Assembly (NCBI GenBank): GCA_021736615.1
Contig: JAIPFN010000154.1
Location: forward strand, 1 to 13,210
Direction: 5' to 3'
DNA from: Phycisphaerae bacterium
Lineage (GTDB): Bacteria; Planctomycetota; Phycisphaerae; Sedimentisphaerales; Anaerohalosphaeraceae
DNA length: 13,210 nt
The notes beneath the pieces are model-generated. The model was not told where the DNA came from and did no database searches. It worked only from the letters and a program-made list of their open reading frames with translations. This document shows, one piece after another, positions 6,714 to 12,291 of this stretch (the first letter of the stretch is position 1; the number at the start of each line of letters is the position of its first letter). The position numbers and the translations under genes were made by a program.

Positions 6714-7952
6714 TTACATATCATCGTCAAGAAGGTGGCCGAAGCGTTTCTTTTTTGTTCTTAAATAATCAATATTGTGTTTACTTGGCACTGCGATAAG
6801 AGGCATCTGCTCGGCAACTTTAATCCCATAGACCTCGAGCCTGCTGACCTTTTTGGGATTATTCGTCAATATCCGCACATTGCTAAGCCCCAGGTCCCTG
6901 CATATCTGGGCACCTACACCATAATCTCTTTTGTCAGCCATAAACCCAAGTTCAAGATTGGCGTCAACAGTATCGAAACCCTGCTCCTGAAGTCTGTAAG
7001 CGTGCAGTTTGTTTGCAAGCCCGATTCCCCGGCCTTCCTGACGCAAATAGATAAGGGCACCTTTGCCTGCTTCCTGAATCATCTTCATCGCGGTAATCAT
7101 CTGGTATCCGCACTCGCATCTTTGCGAGTGGAAAAGATCGCCGGTCATGCATTCCGAATGAACACGGATCAAAACAGCTTCGTCATGCGGGATGACATTT
7201 CCTTCATCGTCAAGTTCGCCAACCCCGCCTACGCAAAGAGCAAGATGCGGCTCGGTGGAATTTGCTGTTTCGTACCCGATCATCCTGAACTCGCCGTAAT
7301 CGGTCGGCAGGTTTATCGCCTGGATACGCTTGACGGTGCTTTCCCGCTGGAGACGGTACTCGATAAGCCTTTCGATAGACGTGATCTTAAGATCGTACTT
7401 TTTGCAGTATTTCATCAGCTGCGGCAGCCTGGCCATGGTCCCGTCATCGTTCATTATCTCGCAGATAACGCCTGCGGGACGCAAACCGGCAATTTTCATA
7501 AGATCAACCGAACCTTCCGTCTGGCCCTCGCGAACAAGTACTCCGCCGTTTCTTGCCCTTAGCGGAGAAATATGCCCGGGCCTTGCAAGGTCCGATGCCT
7601 TGGAATCCGCCGCGGCAGCGACTCGAATAGTATGAGCGCGGTCGGCGGCACTGATACCGGTAGTAATGCCCTCGCGAGCGTCAATGCTGACAGTAAACGC
7701 CGTACCCAGGCGAGTGGTATTATCCTGCGTCTGGGGGTGCAGTGCGAGCTTATCACAGGTATCCTCGTCCATAGCAAGACAGATCAGACCACGACCATGG
7801 GTCGCCATAAAGTTGATCGTATCGCTGGTCACCAATTCGGCGGCGCATACAAGATCGCCCTCGTTCTCGCGATCCTCATCGTCAACAAGAACGATCATCT
7901 TTCCCTGCTTAAGATCTTCAACGACCTCAGCGATACTGCTGAATTCTGTCAT
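6714..7952 (-). CDS. ribBA: Bifunctional RibBA: DHBP synthase / GTP cyclohydrolase II
   Basis: Catalyses both entry reactions of riboflavin synthesis: ribulose 5-phosphate to 3,4-dihydroxy-2-butanone 4-phosphate, and GTP opening to the diaminopyrimidine. The 412 residues carry a complete N-terminal RibB domain (1 to about 200) with the metal-binding DDEDRENEGD at 24-33, HGR at 52-54, ARPGHI at 123-128 and GVICEIMNDDG at 161-171. The C-terminal RibA domain (about 207-402) has the zinc cysteines 268, 279 and 281 (SECMTGDLFHSQRCEC) and RQEGRGIGL at 304-312. All key residues look intact, so both activities are expected. The ATG follows AAGG at about 10 bases. No FMN riboswitch pattern is visible in the 131-base gap upstream. 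It probably follows pgsA in one transcript. Confidence 0.97.
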   Translation of the reverse strand: MTEFSSIAEVVEDLKQGKMIVLVDDEDRENEGDLVCAAELVTSDTINFMATHGRGLICLAMDEDTCDKLALHPQTQDNTTRLGTAFTVSIDAREGITTGISAADRAHTIRVAAAADSKASDLARPGHISPLRARNGGVLVREGQTEGSVDLMKIAGLRPAGVICEIMNDDGTMARLPQLMKYCKKYDLKITSIERLIEYRLQRESTVKRIQAINLPTDYGEFRMIGYETANSTEPHLALCVGGVGELDDEGNVIPHDEAVLIRVHSECMTGDLFHSQRCECGYQMITAMKMIQEAGKGALIYLRQEGRGIGLANKLHAYRLQEQGFDTVDANLELGFMADKRDYGVGAQICRDLGLSNVRILTNNPKKVSRLEVYGIKVAEQMPLIAVPSKHNIDYLRTKKKRFGHLLDDDM

Positions 7953-7973
7953 AGATTTATGCCTTACCGTACC

Positions 7974-7990
7974 GCCGGCATCCTGCCGGC
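7974..7990. repeat. REP-like hairpin 1 (GGCATCCTGCC core)
   Basis: A perfect 7-base-pair stem with a TCC loop, GCCGGCA-TCC-TGCCGGC, upstream of ribBA. It shares the core GGCATCCTGCC with the next hairpin. Confidence 0.75.
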
Positions 7991-8001
7991 ATTGTTATCG
8001 T

Positions 8002-8024
8002 AATGTTGGCATCCTGCCGACATT
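8002..8024. repeat. REP-like hairpin 2 (GGCATCCTGCC core)
   Basis: A 10-base-pair stem with one G-T wobble and a TCC loop (8002-8011 with 8015-8024). It has the same GGCATCCTGCC core as hairpin 1, 12 bases away. The outer stem bases differ but still pair, so pairing, not sequence, is conserved. Confidence 0.75.
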
Positions 8025-8028
8025 TGAA

Positions 8029-8045
8029 ATTGGCTTCAAGCCAAT
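8029..8045. repeat. REP-like hairpin 3 (GGCTTCAAGCC core)
   Basis: A perfect 7-base-pair stem with a TCA loop, ATTGGCT-TCA-AGCCAAT. The core GGCTTCAAGCC recurs in the next hairpin. Confidence 0.75.
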
Positions 8046-8065
8046 ATCATGTTTATGCTAAAACT

Positions 8066-8084
8066 GCGGGCTTCAAGCCCCCGC
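8066..8084. repeat. REP-like hairpin 4 (GGCTTCAAGCC core)
   Basis: GCGGGCT-TCA-AGCCC followed by CCGC, a stem with a two-base bulge that touches the last base of the pgsA stop codon. It has the same TCA loop and GGCTTCAAGCC core as hairpin 3. None of the four hairpins has a T run, so none looks like a normal terminator for pgsA. Confidence 0.65.
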
Positions 8085-8695
8085 TACGTATTCGCCTGAA
8101 CGTCTTCAAACTCCTCAATATAACAAATTCCGGCACGAATGTAAACAAAAGTTGCTAAAATAGCCATCCCGGCAACGGACCACCAAAGAATCTGCAGTAA
8201 ATAAATCCAGAACGGCAGCGTTCGGGATATCTCCGGAGCCAATAAAATCGCCGCGACCATGAACAATTGGACAAAAGTTGAGAATTTGCCAGCATGAACC
8301 GGAACTATATAGACTTTGTAGACATTCAGATACACTATAACAAAACCCATCAGCAGCAACAGATCTTTCCCGATTATTAGCACCACAACCACCTTCGGGA
8401 GGTGAAAACCGGGTACTGCTGTATTATCACCGGCCAGGAGAATGCAACTGGTAAGCATAAGCAGTTTGTCGGCGAGAGGATCGAGAAATACCCCAAGCGG
8501 CGATACTTCGTGCCTTATACGGGCGAAATAGCCATCCAGATAGTCGCTAATGCACATTATCAGAAATAAAGCGAACGCCGTATATCGAAAAATATGCCCA
8601 TTAGCCGCACTGGCAGTATTCAGCATGCAGAAAATAAACGGCCCGATCAATATCAGCCGCAGCATAGTAATCTCATTTGCAAGCGTAAACTTCAA
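8084..8695 (-). CDS. pgsA: CDP-alcohol phosphatidyltransferase (PgsA-like)
   Basis: Membrane enzyme that transfers a phosphatidyl group from CDP-diacylglycerol to an alcohol. By overall resemblance this is probably glycerol 3-phosphate, giving phosphatidylglycerophosphate. With the start chosen here it is 203 residues, normal for PgsA. The family motif is perfect: D51-x2-D54-G55-x2-A58-R59-x8-G68-x3-D72-x3-D76. The N-terminus MKFTLANEITMLRLILIGPF is typical, and several hydrophobic segments cover most of the rest. The TTG at 8695 is chosen because AGGAGA lies 6 bases upstream; an ATG at 8716 in frame would place that AGGAGA inside the coding region. Other alcohol acceptors, such as inositol phosphate or serine, are possible but the N-terminal pattern favours PgsA. 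Confidence 0.9.
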   Translation of the reverse strand: MKFTLANEITMLRLILIGPFIFCMLNTASAANGHIFRYTAFALFLIMCISDYLDGYFARIRHEVSPLGVFLDPLADKLLMLTSCILLAGDNTAVPGFHLPKVVVVLIIGKDLLLLMGFVIVYLNVYKVYIVPVHAGKFSTFVQLFMVAAILLAPEISRTLPFWIYLLQILWWSVAGMAILATFVYIRAGICYIEEFEDVQANT

Positions 8696-8701
8696 AGCAT
8701 A

Positions 8702-8707
8702 TCTCCT
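8702..8707 (-). promoter_or_regulatory. Shine-Dalgarno that sets a TTG start for pgsA
   Basis: AGGAGA on the - strand, 6 bases before TTG at 8695. It is the best ribosome binding site near this gene and lies inside the longer alternative frame that starts at 8716. Confidence 0.75.
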
Positions 8708-8813
8708 ATTGTACATACATAAAAACGCCTACATCTGGCACTTACTAATAAGCTATACGAAAAATCGGAAACTCAGTGCATTTTACTTGATAAAAAATAA
8801 TCAAAGTGCCGCC

Positions 8814-8819
8814 ATTATA
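8814..8819 (-). promoter_or_regulatory. Possible -10 element of the pgsA promoter
   Basis: TATAAT on the - strand, about 120 bases before the pgsA start. No good -35 is seen at 17 bases (CTTTAT). Weak support. Confidence 0.3.
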
Positions 8820-8863
8820 CCGATGTTTTACCGCATATAAAGTTAATTTCACCTTTTCCAGCT

Positions 8864-8891
8864 TTGTTTTGAACCCGCTTAACGTTATAAT
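8864..8891 (+). promoter_or_regulatory. Candidate promoter for the metallophosphoesterase gene
   Basis: TTGTTT (8864-8869) and a perfect TATAAT (8886-8891) with a 16-base spacer. A start near 8898 would give a leader of about 65 bases that contains the hairpin at 8930-8944. The rest of the divergent gap 8696-8962 shows an AT-rich imperfect inverted repeat near 8785-8807 and nothing else I can name. Confidence 0.5.
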
Positions 8892-8929
8892 CGTATTGTT
8901 GGTGTTACCGTGAATTGTTTAAAAACTGC

Positions 8930-8944
8930 ATGGGCTTAGCCCAT
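8930..8944. repeat. REP-like hairpin in the phosphoesterase leader
   Basis: ATGGGC-TTA-GCCCAT, a perfect 6-base-pair stem, followed by CCTGCC so that the segment reads GCCCATCCTGCC. It resembles hairpins 1-4 upstream of ribBA. It overlaps the upstream extension of the phosphoesterase frame (which would read MGLAHPAK), a reason to prefer the later start. Confidence 0.65.
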
Positions 8945-8962
8945 CCTGCCAAAAACTATAGT

Positions 8963-9838
8963 ATGAGAAATTTAAAAATCCCAATGAGTCGAAGGCGTTT
9001 TTTTGGCGGTACTGCCGCCGGAAAGCTTGGTTTTTGCACTGCCTGGGCCGTTGATGACCATGACAGCGGACGCGAGTGGATCGAGATCGTCGATGTCTCC
9101 ATGCCCGTTGCCGGACTTGCCGACGAGCTTAACGGCAAGCGCATCATCCATGTCAGCGACCTGCATTGCAGCCGAACTGTCAGCGAGAGGTACCTCAGGA
9201 AATGTGTCGAACGGGTTAACCAGCTTGACGGCGACATTGTCGTGCTGACCGGTGACTATATCACACACGATTTTTACGGGACATATCGCCAGATTGCTAT
9301 TGACCTTATCGGCAGACTCCAAAGCCGATTCGGAGTCTATGCGTGCCTGGGAAACCACGATTATGGTATTGGCAGCGTGATCCGGTCAAAAAGGGACGAT
9401 CTGCTGGAATTCCTCACCGATGGGATGAGCGACAAGGGTGTAAAACTTCTTCGAAATGAATCCGTGCAGGTCAATATCGAAGGCAAACCGCTCTGGTTTG
9501 TCGGGCTTGGTGACCTCTGGGCCGACGATTTCAACCCTGATAAAGCATATTCCGGCGTACCCAAATCGCAGACGACAATAACACTGGTCCACAATCCAAA
9601 ATCGGTAAAGCACCTGAAAAACTACCACTCACACGCGGTAATGAGCGGCCATACACACGGCGTTCAGCACCCCTTTGCAGGGACATACGAGGCACTGGGA
9701 AAACCTAAATACCACGCCGGAATGTACCGGGTGCACGGAAAACAGCTTTACGTAAACCGCGGCCTGGGCAGACTGGGCCAATTAGTATGCAGCCCAAGAC
9801 CGGAAATCACAGTGGCGACACTTAAGCCTGCAAAATAG
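8963..9838 (+). CDS. Tat-exported calcineurin-like metallophosphoesterase (YkuE/YaeI type)
   Basis: Dinuclear-metal phosphoesterase of the YkuE/YaeI group, whose members act at the cell envelope; YaeI-like enzymes include lipid phosphodiesterases. With this start the protein is 291 residues. A twin-arginine motif SRRRFFGG at 9-16 is followed by a rather weak hydrophobic stretch (TAAGKLGFCTAWAV), indicating folded export. All metal-binding motifs are present: D66-x-H68 (HVSDLHCS), G97-D98 (LTGDYITHD), GNHD at 130-133, H210 and GHTH at 229-232. The end, YVNRGLGRLG, is typical of the group. No Shine-Dalgarno is seen for any candidate ATG (8930, 8963, 8984), so the start is uncertain; 8984 would begin at the twin-arginine motif. 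It is divergent from pgsA, so it may act on a lipid or phosphate ester in the envelope, but that is inference. Confidence 0.88.
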   Translation: MRNLKIPMSRRRFFGGTAAGKLGFCTAWAVDDHDSGREWIEIVDVSMPVAGLADELNGKRIIHVSDLHCSRTVSERYLRKCVERVNQLDGDIVVLTGDYITHDFYGTYRQIAIDLIGRLQSRFGVYACLGNHDYGIGSVIRSKRDDLLEFLTDGMSDKGVKLLRNESVQVNIEGKPLWFVGLGDLWADDFNPDKAYSGVPKSQTTITLVHNPKSVKHLKNYHSHAVMSGHTHGVQHPFAGTYEALGKPKYHAGMYRVHGKQLYVNRGLGRLGQLVCSPRPEITVATLKPAK

Positions 9839-9878
9839 AATGACAATGAGCTTTTTTCGGGGGTATGTACAGTCAACG

Positions 9879-9928
9879 CCTTGAAAAAGTTTACCATAGG
9901 TTTACCATTTCTTTACCGCTTTTTCGTT
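9879..9928. repeat. Direct repeat A: TTTACC array upstream of the sulfatase
   Basis: Begins with CCTTGAAAAAGTTTACCAT, which recurs exactly at 11568-11586. It holds three TTTACC units at 9890, 9901 and 9912, spaced 11 bases, then CTTTTTC. With copy B it brackets the sulfatase gene. The remainder of the gap 9839-10073 contains an AT-rich stretch, a short hairpin and the sulfatase promoter. Confidence 0.85.
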
Positions 9929-10020
9929 CGCACGACTTTACACACCCAAAAAGTCTCTTATTTTTAAAATTGAAGACTTTCTGCGTCTACTGACTCGTAC
10001 GTCTAGCCCATTTGTTTCGC

Positions 10021-10049
10021 TTGTCAAAAAGTAAGCTTTTTGGTAGACT
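10021..10049 (+). promoter_or_regulatory. Candidate sulfatase promoter with overlapping hairpin
   Basis: TTGTCA (10021-10026) and TAGACT (10044-10049) are spaced 17 bases, a fair sigma-70 match. A 7-base-pair hairpin (CAAAAAG at 10025-10031, CTTTTTG at 10036-10042) occupies the spacer and could be an operator. CTTTTTGGTA at 10036-10045 recurs in the terminator repeat after the gene (11551-11560). Confidence 0.5.
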
Positions 10050-10073
10050 TATTACTATTGAAAGGAACTAATT

Positions 10074-11504
10074 ATGTTTTGCAAACATTTCATCGGGAAA
10101 TCCCAGTTAAAATTTACTCTTTTAACCTTATTTGTAGTAGTCCAAATCAATTTATATCCGGTATTCGGTGCAAATGATTCTGACAAACCGAATTTTGTAT
10201 TAATTGTTGCCGATGATCTGGGCTATGCCGATTTGGGTATTCACGGCAGTAAGCAAATCCCAACCCCTTACATCGACAGCCTTGCAAAGGATGGGATTAT
10301 CTTTACAAGCGGCTATGTTTCTTCGCCGGTGTGCAGTCCGTCGCGTGCCGGGCTTATGACCGGGAAAAACCAGGTAAGTTTTGGTTTTGATAACAACCTG
10401 TTTAAAACTCAGCGGGGATTTGATCCGGACTATGTAGGACTTCCGCTGACTGAAACAACATTGGCAGACAAACTCAAACCGCTTGGTTATGTCAATGGCC
10501 TGGCAGGTAAGTGGCACCTTGGAGAGAAACCTCACTTCAACCCGCTTAAAAGAGGATTTGATGAGTTTTGGGGCTTTTTGGGAGGAGCACACGATTATTT
10601 CAGTGCAAGCCCTGATGGCAATAATATGTTAAGTCCAATTCAATGTAATTATAAAACCGCTCAACCAATTACCTACATCACTGATGATATCGGCAATGAA
10701 TGTGTCGATTTTATCAAGAGGCACAAGAATGAGCCTTTCTTCCTGTTTGCCTCATTTAATGCACCTCACTCACCAATGCAGGCAAAGGAGGAAGACTTAA
10801 AATTATTCAGGAATATTAAAGATAAATTGAGACGCACTTATTGTGCCATGGTGTACCGCCTCGATCAAAATGTTGGTAAAATATTGAAGACGCTGAAGGA
10901 CGAGGGGCTTGAGCGCAATACATTTGTGGTTTTCATAAGTGATAATGGCGGGCCGGCGAATTCTATTTCCAACGGCTCGGTAAATGCGCCGCTAAGAGGG
11001 CAAAAGACTACTTTACTTGAAGGCGGAATACGAGTGCCCTTTATTTTTAAATGGCCGAAAAGACTTAAAGCCGGCAAAAGGATCGATGATCTTGTTTTAT
11101 CCCTTGATATCTGTCCTACTTTCATCGAAGCTGCCGGGGGCACAGCAACCCAAAAAGACAACTTCAGGGGCATGAATATTATTCCTTTCCTGACCGGCAA
11201 GGCTGACAAGATTCCGCATCGGTCGATGGAATGGAAATATACTGTCAGCACCGCGATAAGGGACGGCAACTGGAAACTCATCCGCTTGCCGGACAGACTT
11301 CCGATGCTTTACAATCTTTCGGATGATATATCCGAGCAAAATGATGTGGCGCTTGAGAACCTTGACCGAACCAAAGCAATGTTAAAAAAACTGGGAACGT
11401 GGGATATACACCTTCCCCATCCCGTTTTTCTTGAGCCTGCTAGCTGGAGAATACGTCACTTAGGATTTTATGACGCTAAATACCAGCTTGTCCAGCCAGA
11501 GTAA
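10074..11504 (+). CDS. Secreted formylglycine-dependent sulfatase (arylsulfatase family)
   Basis: Hydrolyses sulfate esters; in planctomycetes and other marine bacteria such enzymes usually desulfate polysaccharides, but the substrate here is unknown. It is 476 residues. A signal peptide covers about 1-33 (hydrophobic LLTLFVVVQINLY, cut near FGA). The N-terminal metal pair is Asp47-Asp48 (VADDLGYADLG). The sulfatase signature is VCSPSRAGLMTG, with Cys87 in the C-x-P-x-R context needed for conversion to formylglycine by an anaerobic sulfatase maturase or FGE, neither of which is in the window. GKWHLG at 145-150 and SDNGG (Asp290-Asn291) complete the active site. Its length is normal for the family. 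AAAGGA lies about 8 bases before the ATG. The gene is visibly AT-richer than groEL or dnaJ and is bracketed by direct repeats, which suggests transfer. Confidence 0.95.
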   Translation: MFCKHFIGKSQLKFTLLTLFVVVQINLYPVFGANDSDKPNFVLIVADDLGYADLGIHGSKQIPTPYIDSLAKDGIIFTSGYVSSPVCSPSRAGLMTGKNQVSFGFDNNLFKTQRGFDPDYVGLPLTETTLADKLKPLGYVNGLAGKWHLGEKPHFNPLKRGFDEFWGFLGGAHDYFSASPDGNNMLSPIQCNYKTAQPITYITDDIGNECVDFIKRHKNEPFFLFASFNAPHSPMQAKEEDLKLFRNIKDKLRRTYCAMVYRLDQNVGKILKTLKDEGLERNTFVVFISDNGGPANSISNGSVNAPLRGQKTTLLEGGIRVPFIFKWPKRLKAGKRIDDLVLSLDICPTFIEAAGGTATQKDNFRGMNIIPFLTGKADKIPHRSMEWKYTVSTAIRDGNWKLIRLPDRLPMLYNLSDDISEQNDVALENLDRTKAMLKKLGTWDIHLPHPVFLEPASWRIRHLGFYDAKYQLVQPE

Positions 11505-11536
11505 CGAAACGACCCTCCAAGAAACGACCCTTCGAA
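11503..11536. repeat. GAAACGACCCT tandem copies at the end of the sulfatase
   Basis: GAAACGACCCTCCAA (from 11506) and GAAACGACCCTTCGAA (11521-11536) are adjacent near-copies; a third GGACCCTTCG follows at once inside the terminator. The run begins within the sulfatase stop codon. The inverted copy at 11815-11844 has just one such unit, so the left side looks expanded by slippage. Confidence 0.7.
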
Positions 11537-11560
11537 AGGACCCTTCGGGTCTTTTTGGTA
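11534..11560 (+). terminator. Intrinsic terminator of the sulfatase / left arm of inverted repeat
   Basis: A hairpin with GACCC at 11539-11543, a TTC loop and GGGTC at 11547-11551 is extended by A-T pairs to about nine pairs and followed by five T. It lies 30 bases after the sulfatase stop. The same 27 bases recur in reverse complement at 11815-11841 with one difference. Confidence 0.8.
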
Positions 11561-11567
11561 TAAAAAT

Positions 11568-11615
11568 CCTTGAAAAAGTTTACCATTCTTTACCGTTTCT
11601 TTACCGTTTTTCATT
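11568..11615. repeat. Direct repeat B: TTTACC array downstream of the sulfatase
   Basis: Starts with the same 19 bases as copy A, CCTTGAAAAAGTTTACCAT, then two more TTTACC units at 10-11 base steps and a closing TTTTTC. The same orientation as copy A, 1689 bases away; the sequence outside the 5' edge is unrelated. The match weakens gradually after the 19 perfect bases. Confidence 0.85.
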
Positions 11616-11814
11616 TAGCGGAATTTTTAATGTCCGTAATGTCCCCTGAAGTCAGCGTTTTAGATTATTAAATGCGGGTTTGATGCGGCCTACAAATAAC
11701 AATAAAATAGACCTGCTTTATTATGCAATTTTGAGGTTTTTGTGTGGTTTAAAATTTGGCAGTATTGTGGTCAGGGTTTAACCTGATCAACAGAGACAGC
11801 TAAATTACCAACTT

Positions 11815-11841
11815 TACCAAAAAGACCCGAAGGGTCGTTTC
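11815..11841 (-). terminator. Inverted copy of the terminator hairpin (right arm)
   Basis: Reverse complement of 11534-11560 with 26 of 27 bases equal. On the - strand GACCC-TTC-GGGTC is followed by five T, so it would stop leftward transcription. Two further TTACC units (11806-11818, ATTACCAACTTTACC) overlap its inner edge. There is no gene on the - strand nearby for it to serve. Confidence 0.65.
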
Positions 11842-11976
11842 GTTCCCAAACTTTTTATAGTACTTTTTACGTTGCGACTAGCCTTTTAGACCCCGCATAC
11901 TATAAAACACACCGTTAATCGCTCACGTTATCAGTTCGATAGACTAATACATACGTTTCGTAACACTCCTGACTTT

Positions 11977-11998
11977 GGGGCAGGTGCTTGCCTGCCCC
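11977..11998. repeat. GC-rich 8-bp hairpin
   Basis: GGGGCAGG-TGCTTG-CCTGCCCC, a perfect stem with a six-base loop and no T run on either side. It resembles the GGC/GCC hairpins elsewhere in the window. Confidence 0.7.
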
Positions 11999-12085
11999 AT
12001 TATAATTATCAGGAAATGGCTTTGGATTTCAAGCATTTGGCTAATTGTATTGAGCTATTTAAAGGAATATGAGACGAAAACACCC

Positions 12086-12107
12086 TAAAATATTATCGAA
12101 TATTTTA
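12086..12107. repeat. AT-only perfect palindrome upstream of the TonB receptor
   Basis: TAAAATATT-ATCG-AATATTTTA, nine base pairs with a four-base centre. It lies about 185 bases before the receptor start and about 30 bases before a possible -35. The symmetry would suit a dimeric regulator, but no regulator is nearby to test this. Confidence 0.5.
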
Positions 12108-12137
12108 AAAATAACTTAAGCGTTTATTTGTGGATAA

Positions 12138-12165
12138 TTGAAAGAAGCTTTGGCCTGAATATATC
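12138..12165 (+). promoter_or_regulatory. Possible promoter of the TonB receptor gene
   Basis: TTGAAA (12138-12143) and TATATC (12160-12165) with a 16-base spacer. The leader would be about 120 bases long and include a 20-codon frame at 12216-12278. Confidence 0.3.
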
Positions 12166-12291
12166 AATACAAGCGAAGACCATCTACCTTCCTGGCATTC
12201 TTAGGAATATGTTAAATGAGTAAGGATAATATAGAAGTTGCTGCTTTCGTTGAACTTTTAACTGTGTTTGTGTTTTGAAGGGACAAGGTTT

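Larger units (their letters stand above)
11505..12291. other. 787-base gene-free stretch between sulfatase and TonB receptor
   Basis: No convincing gene on either strand. In order it contains the GAAACGACCCT copies and terminator, TTTACC array B, about 190 bases of AT-rich sequence without features I recognise, the inverted terminator copy, a further AT-rich part, a GC hairpin (11977-11998), an AT-only palindrome (12086-12107) and the likely leader of the TonB receptor. No tRNA or known riboswitch pattern was recognised. Confidence 0.7.

Noticed and set aside
6777..7562. A 261-residue open frame on the + strand opposite ribBA
   Set aside because: Antisense to a fully conserved RibBA with all catalytic motifs; no domain and no ribosome binding site evidence.
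7953..8083. Possible FMN riboswitch upstream of ribBA
   Set aside because: The gap is occupied by four simple hairpins, and no conserved RFN element segments are visible.
8550..8840. A 96-residue + strand frame across the pgsA start and the divergent gap
   Set aside because: Overlaps the conserved CDP-alcohol motif region of pgsA on the other strand and has no recognisable content.
9879..9928. CRISPR-like array at the TTTACC repeats
   Set aside because: The units are six bases at 10-11 base steps, with no spacers of usual length and no cas genes.
12069..12119. A 16-codon frame with AAAGGA before its ATG
   Set aside because: The spacing from AAAGGA to ATG is only 2 bases and the frame is made of the AT-only palindrome; chance is the better explanation.
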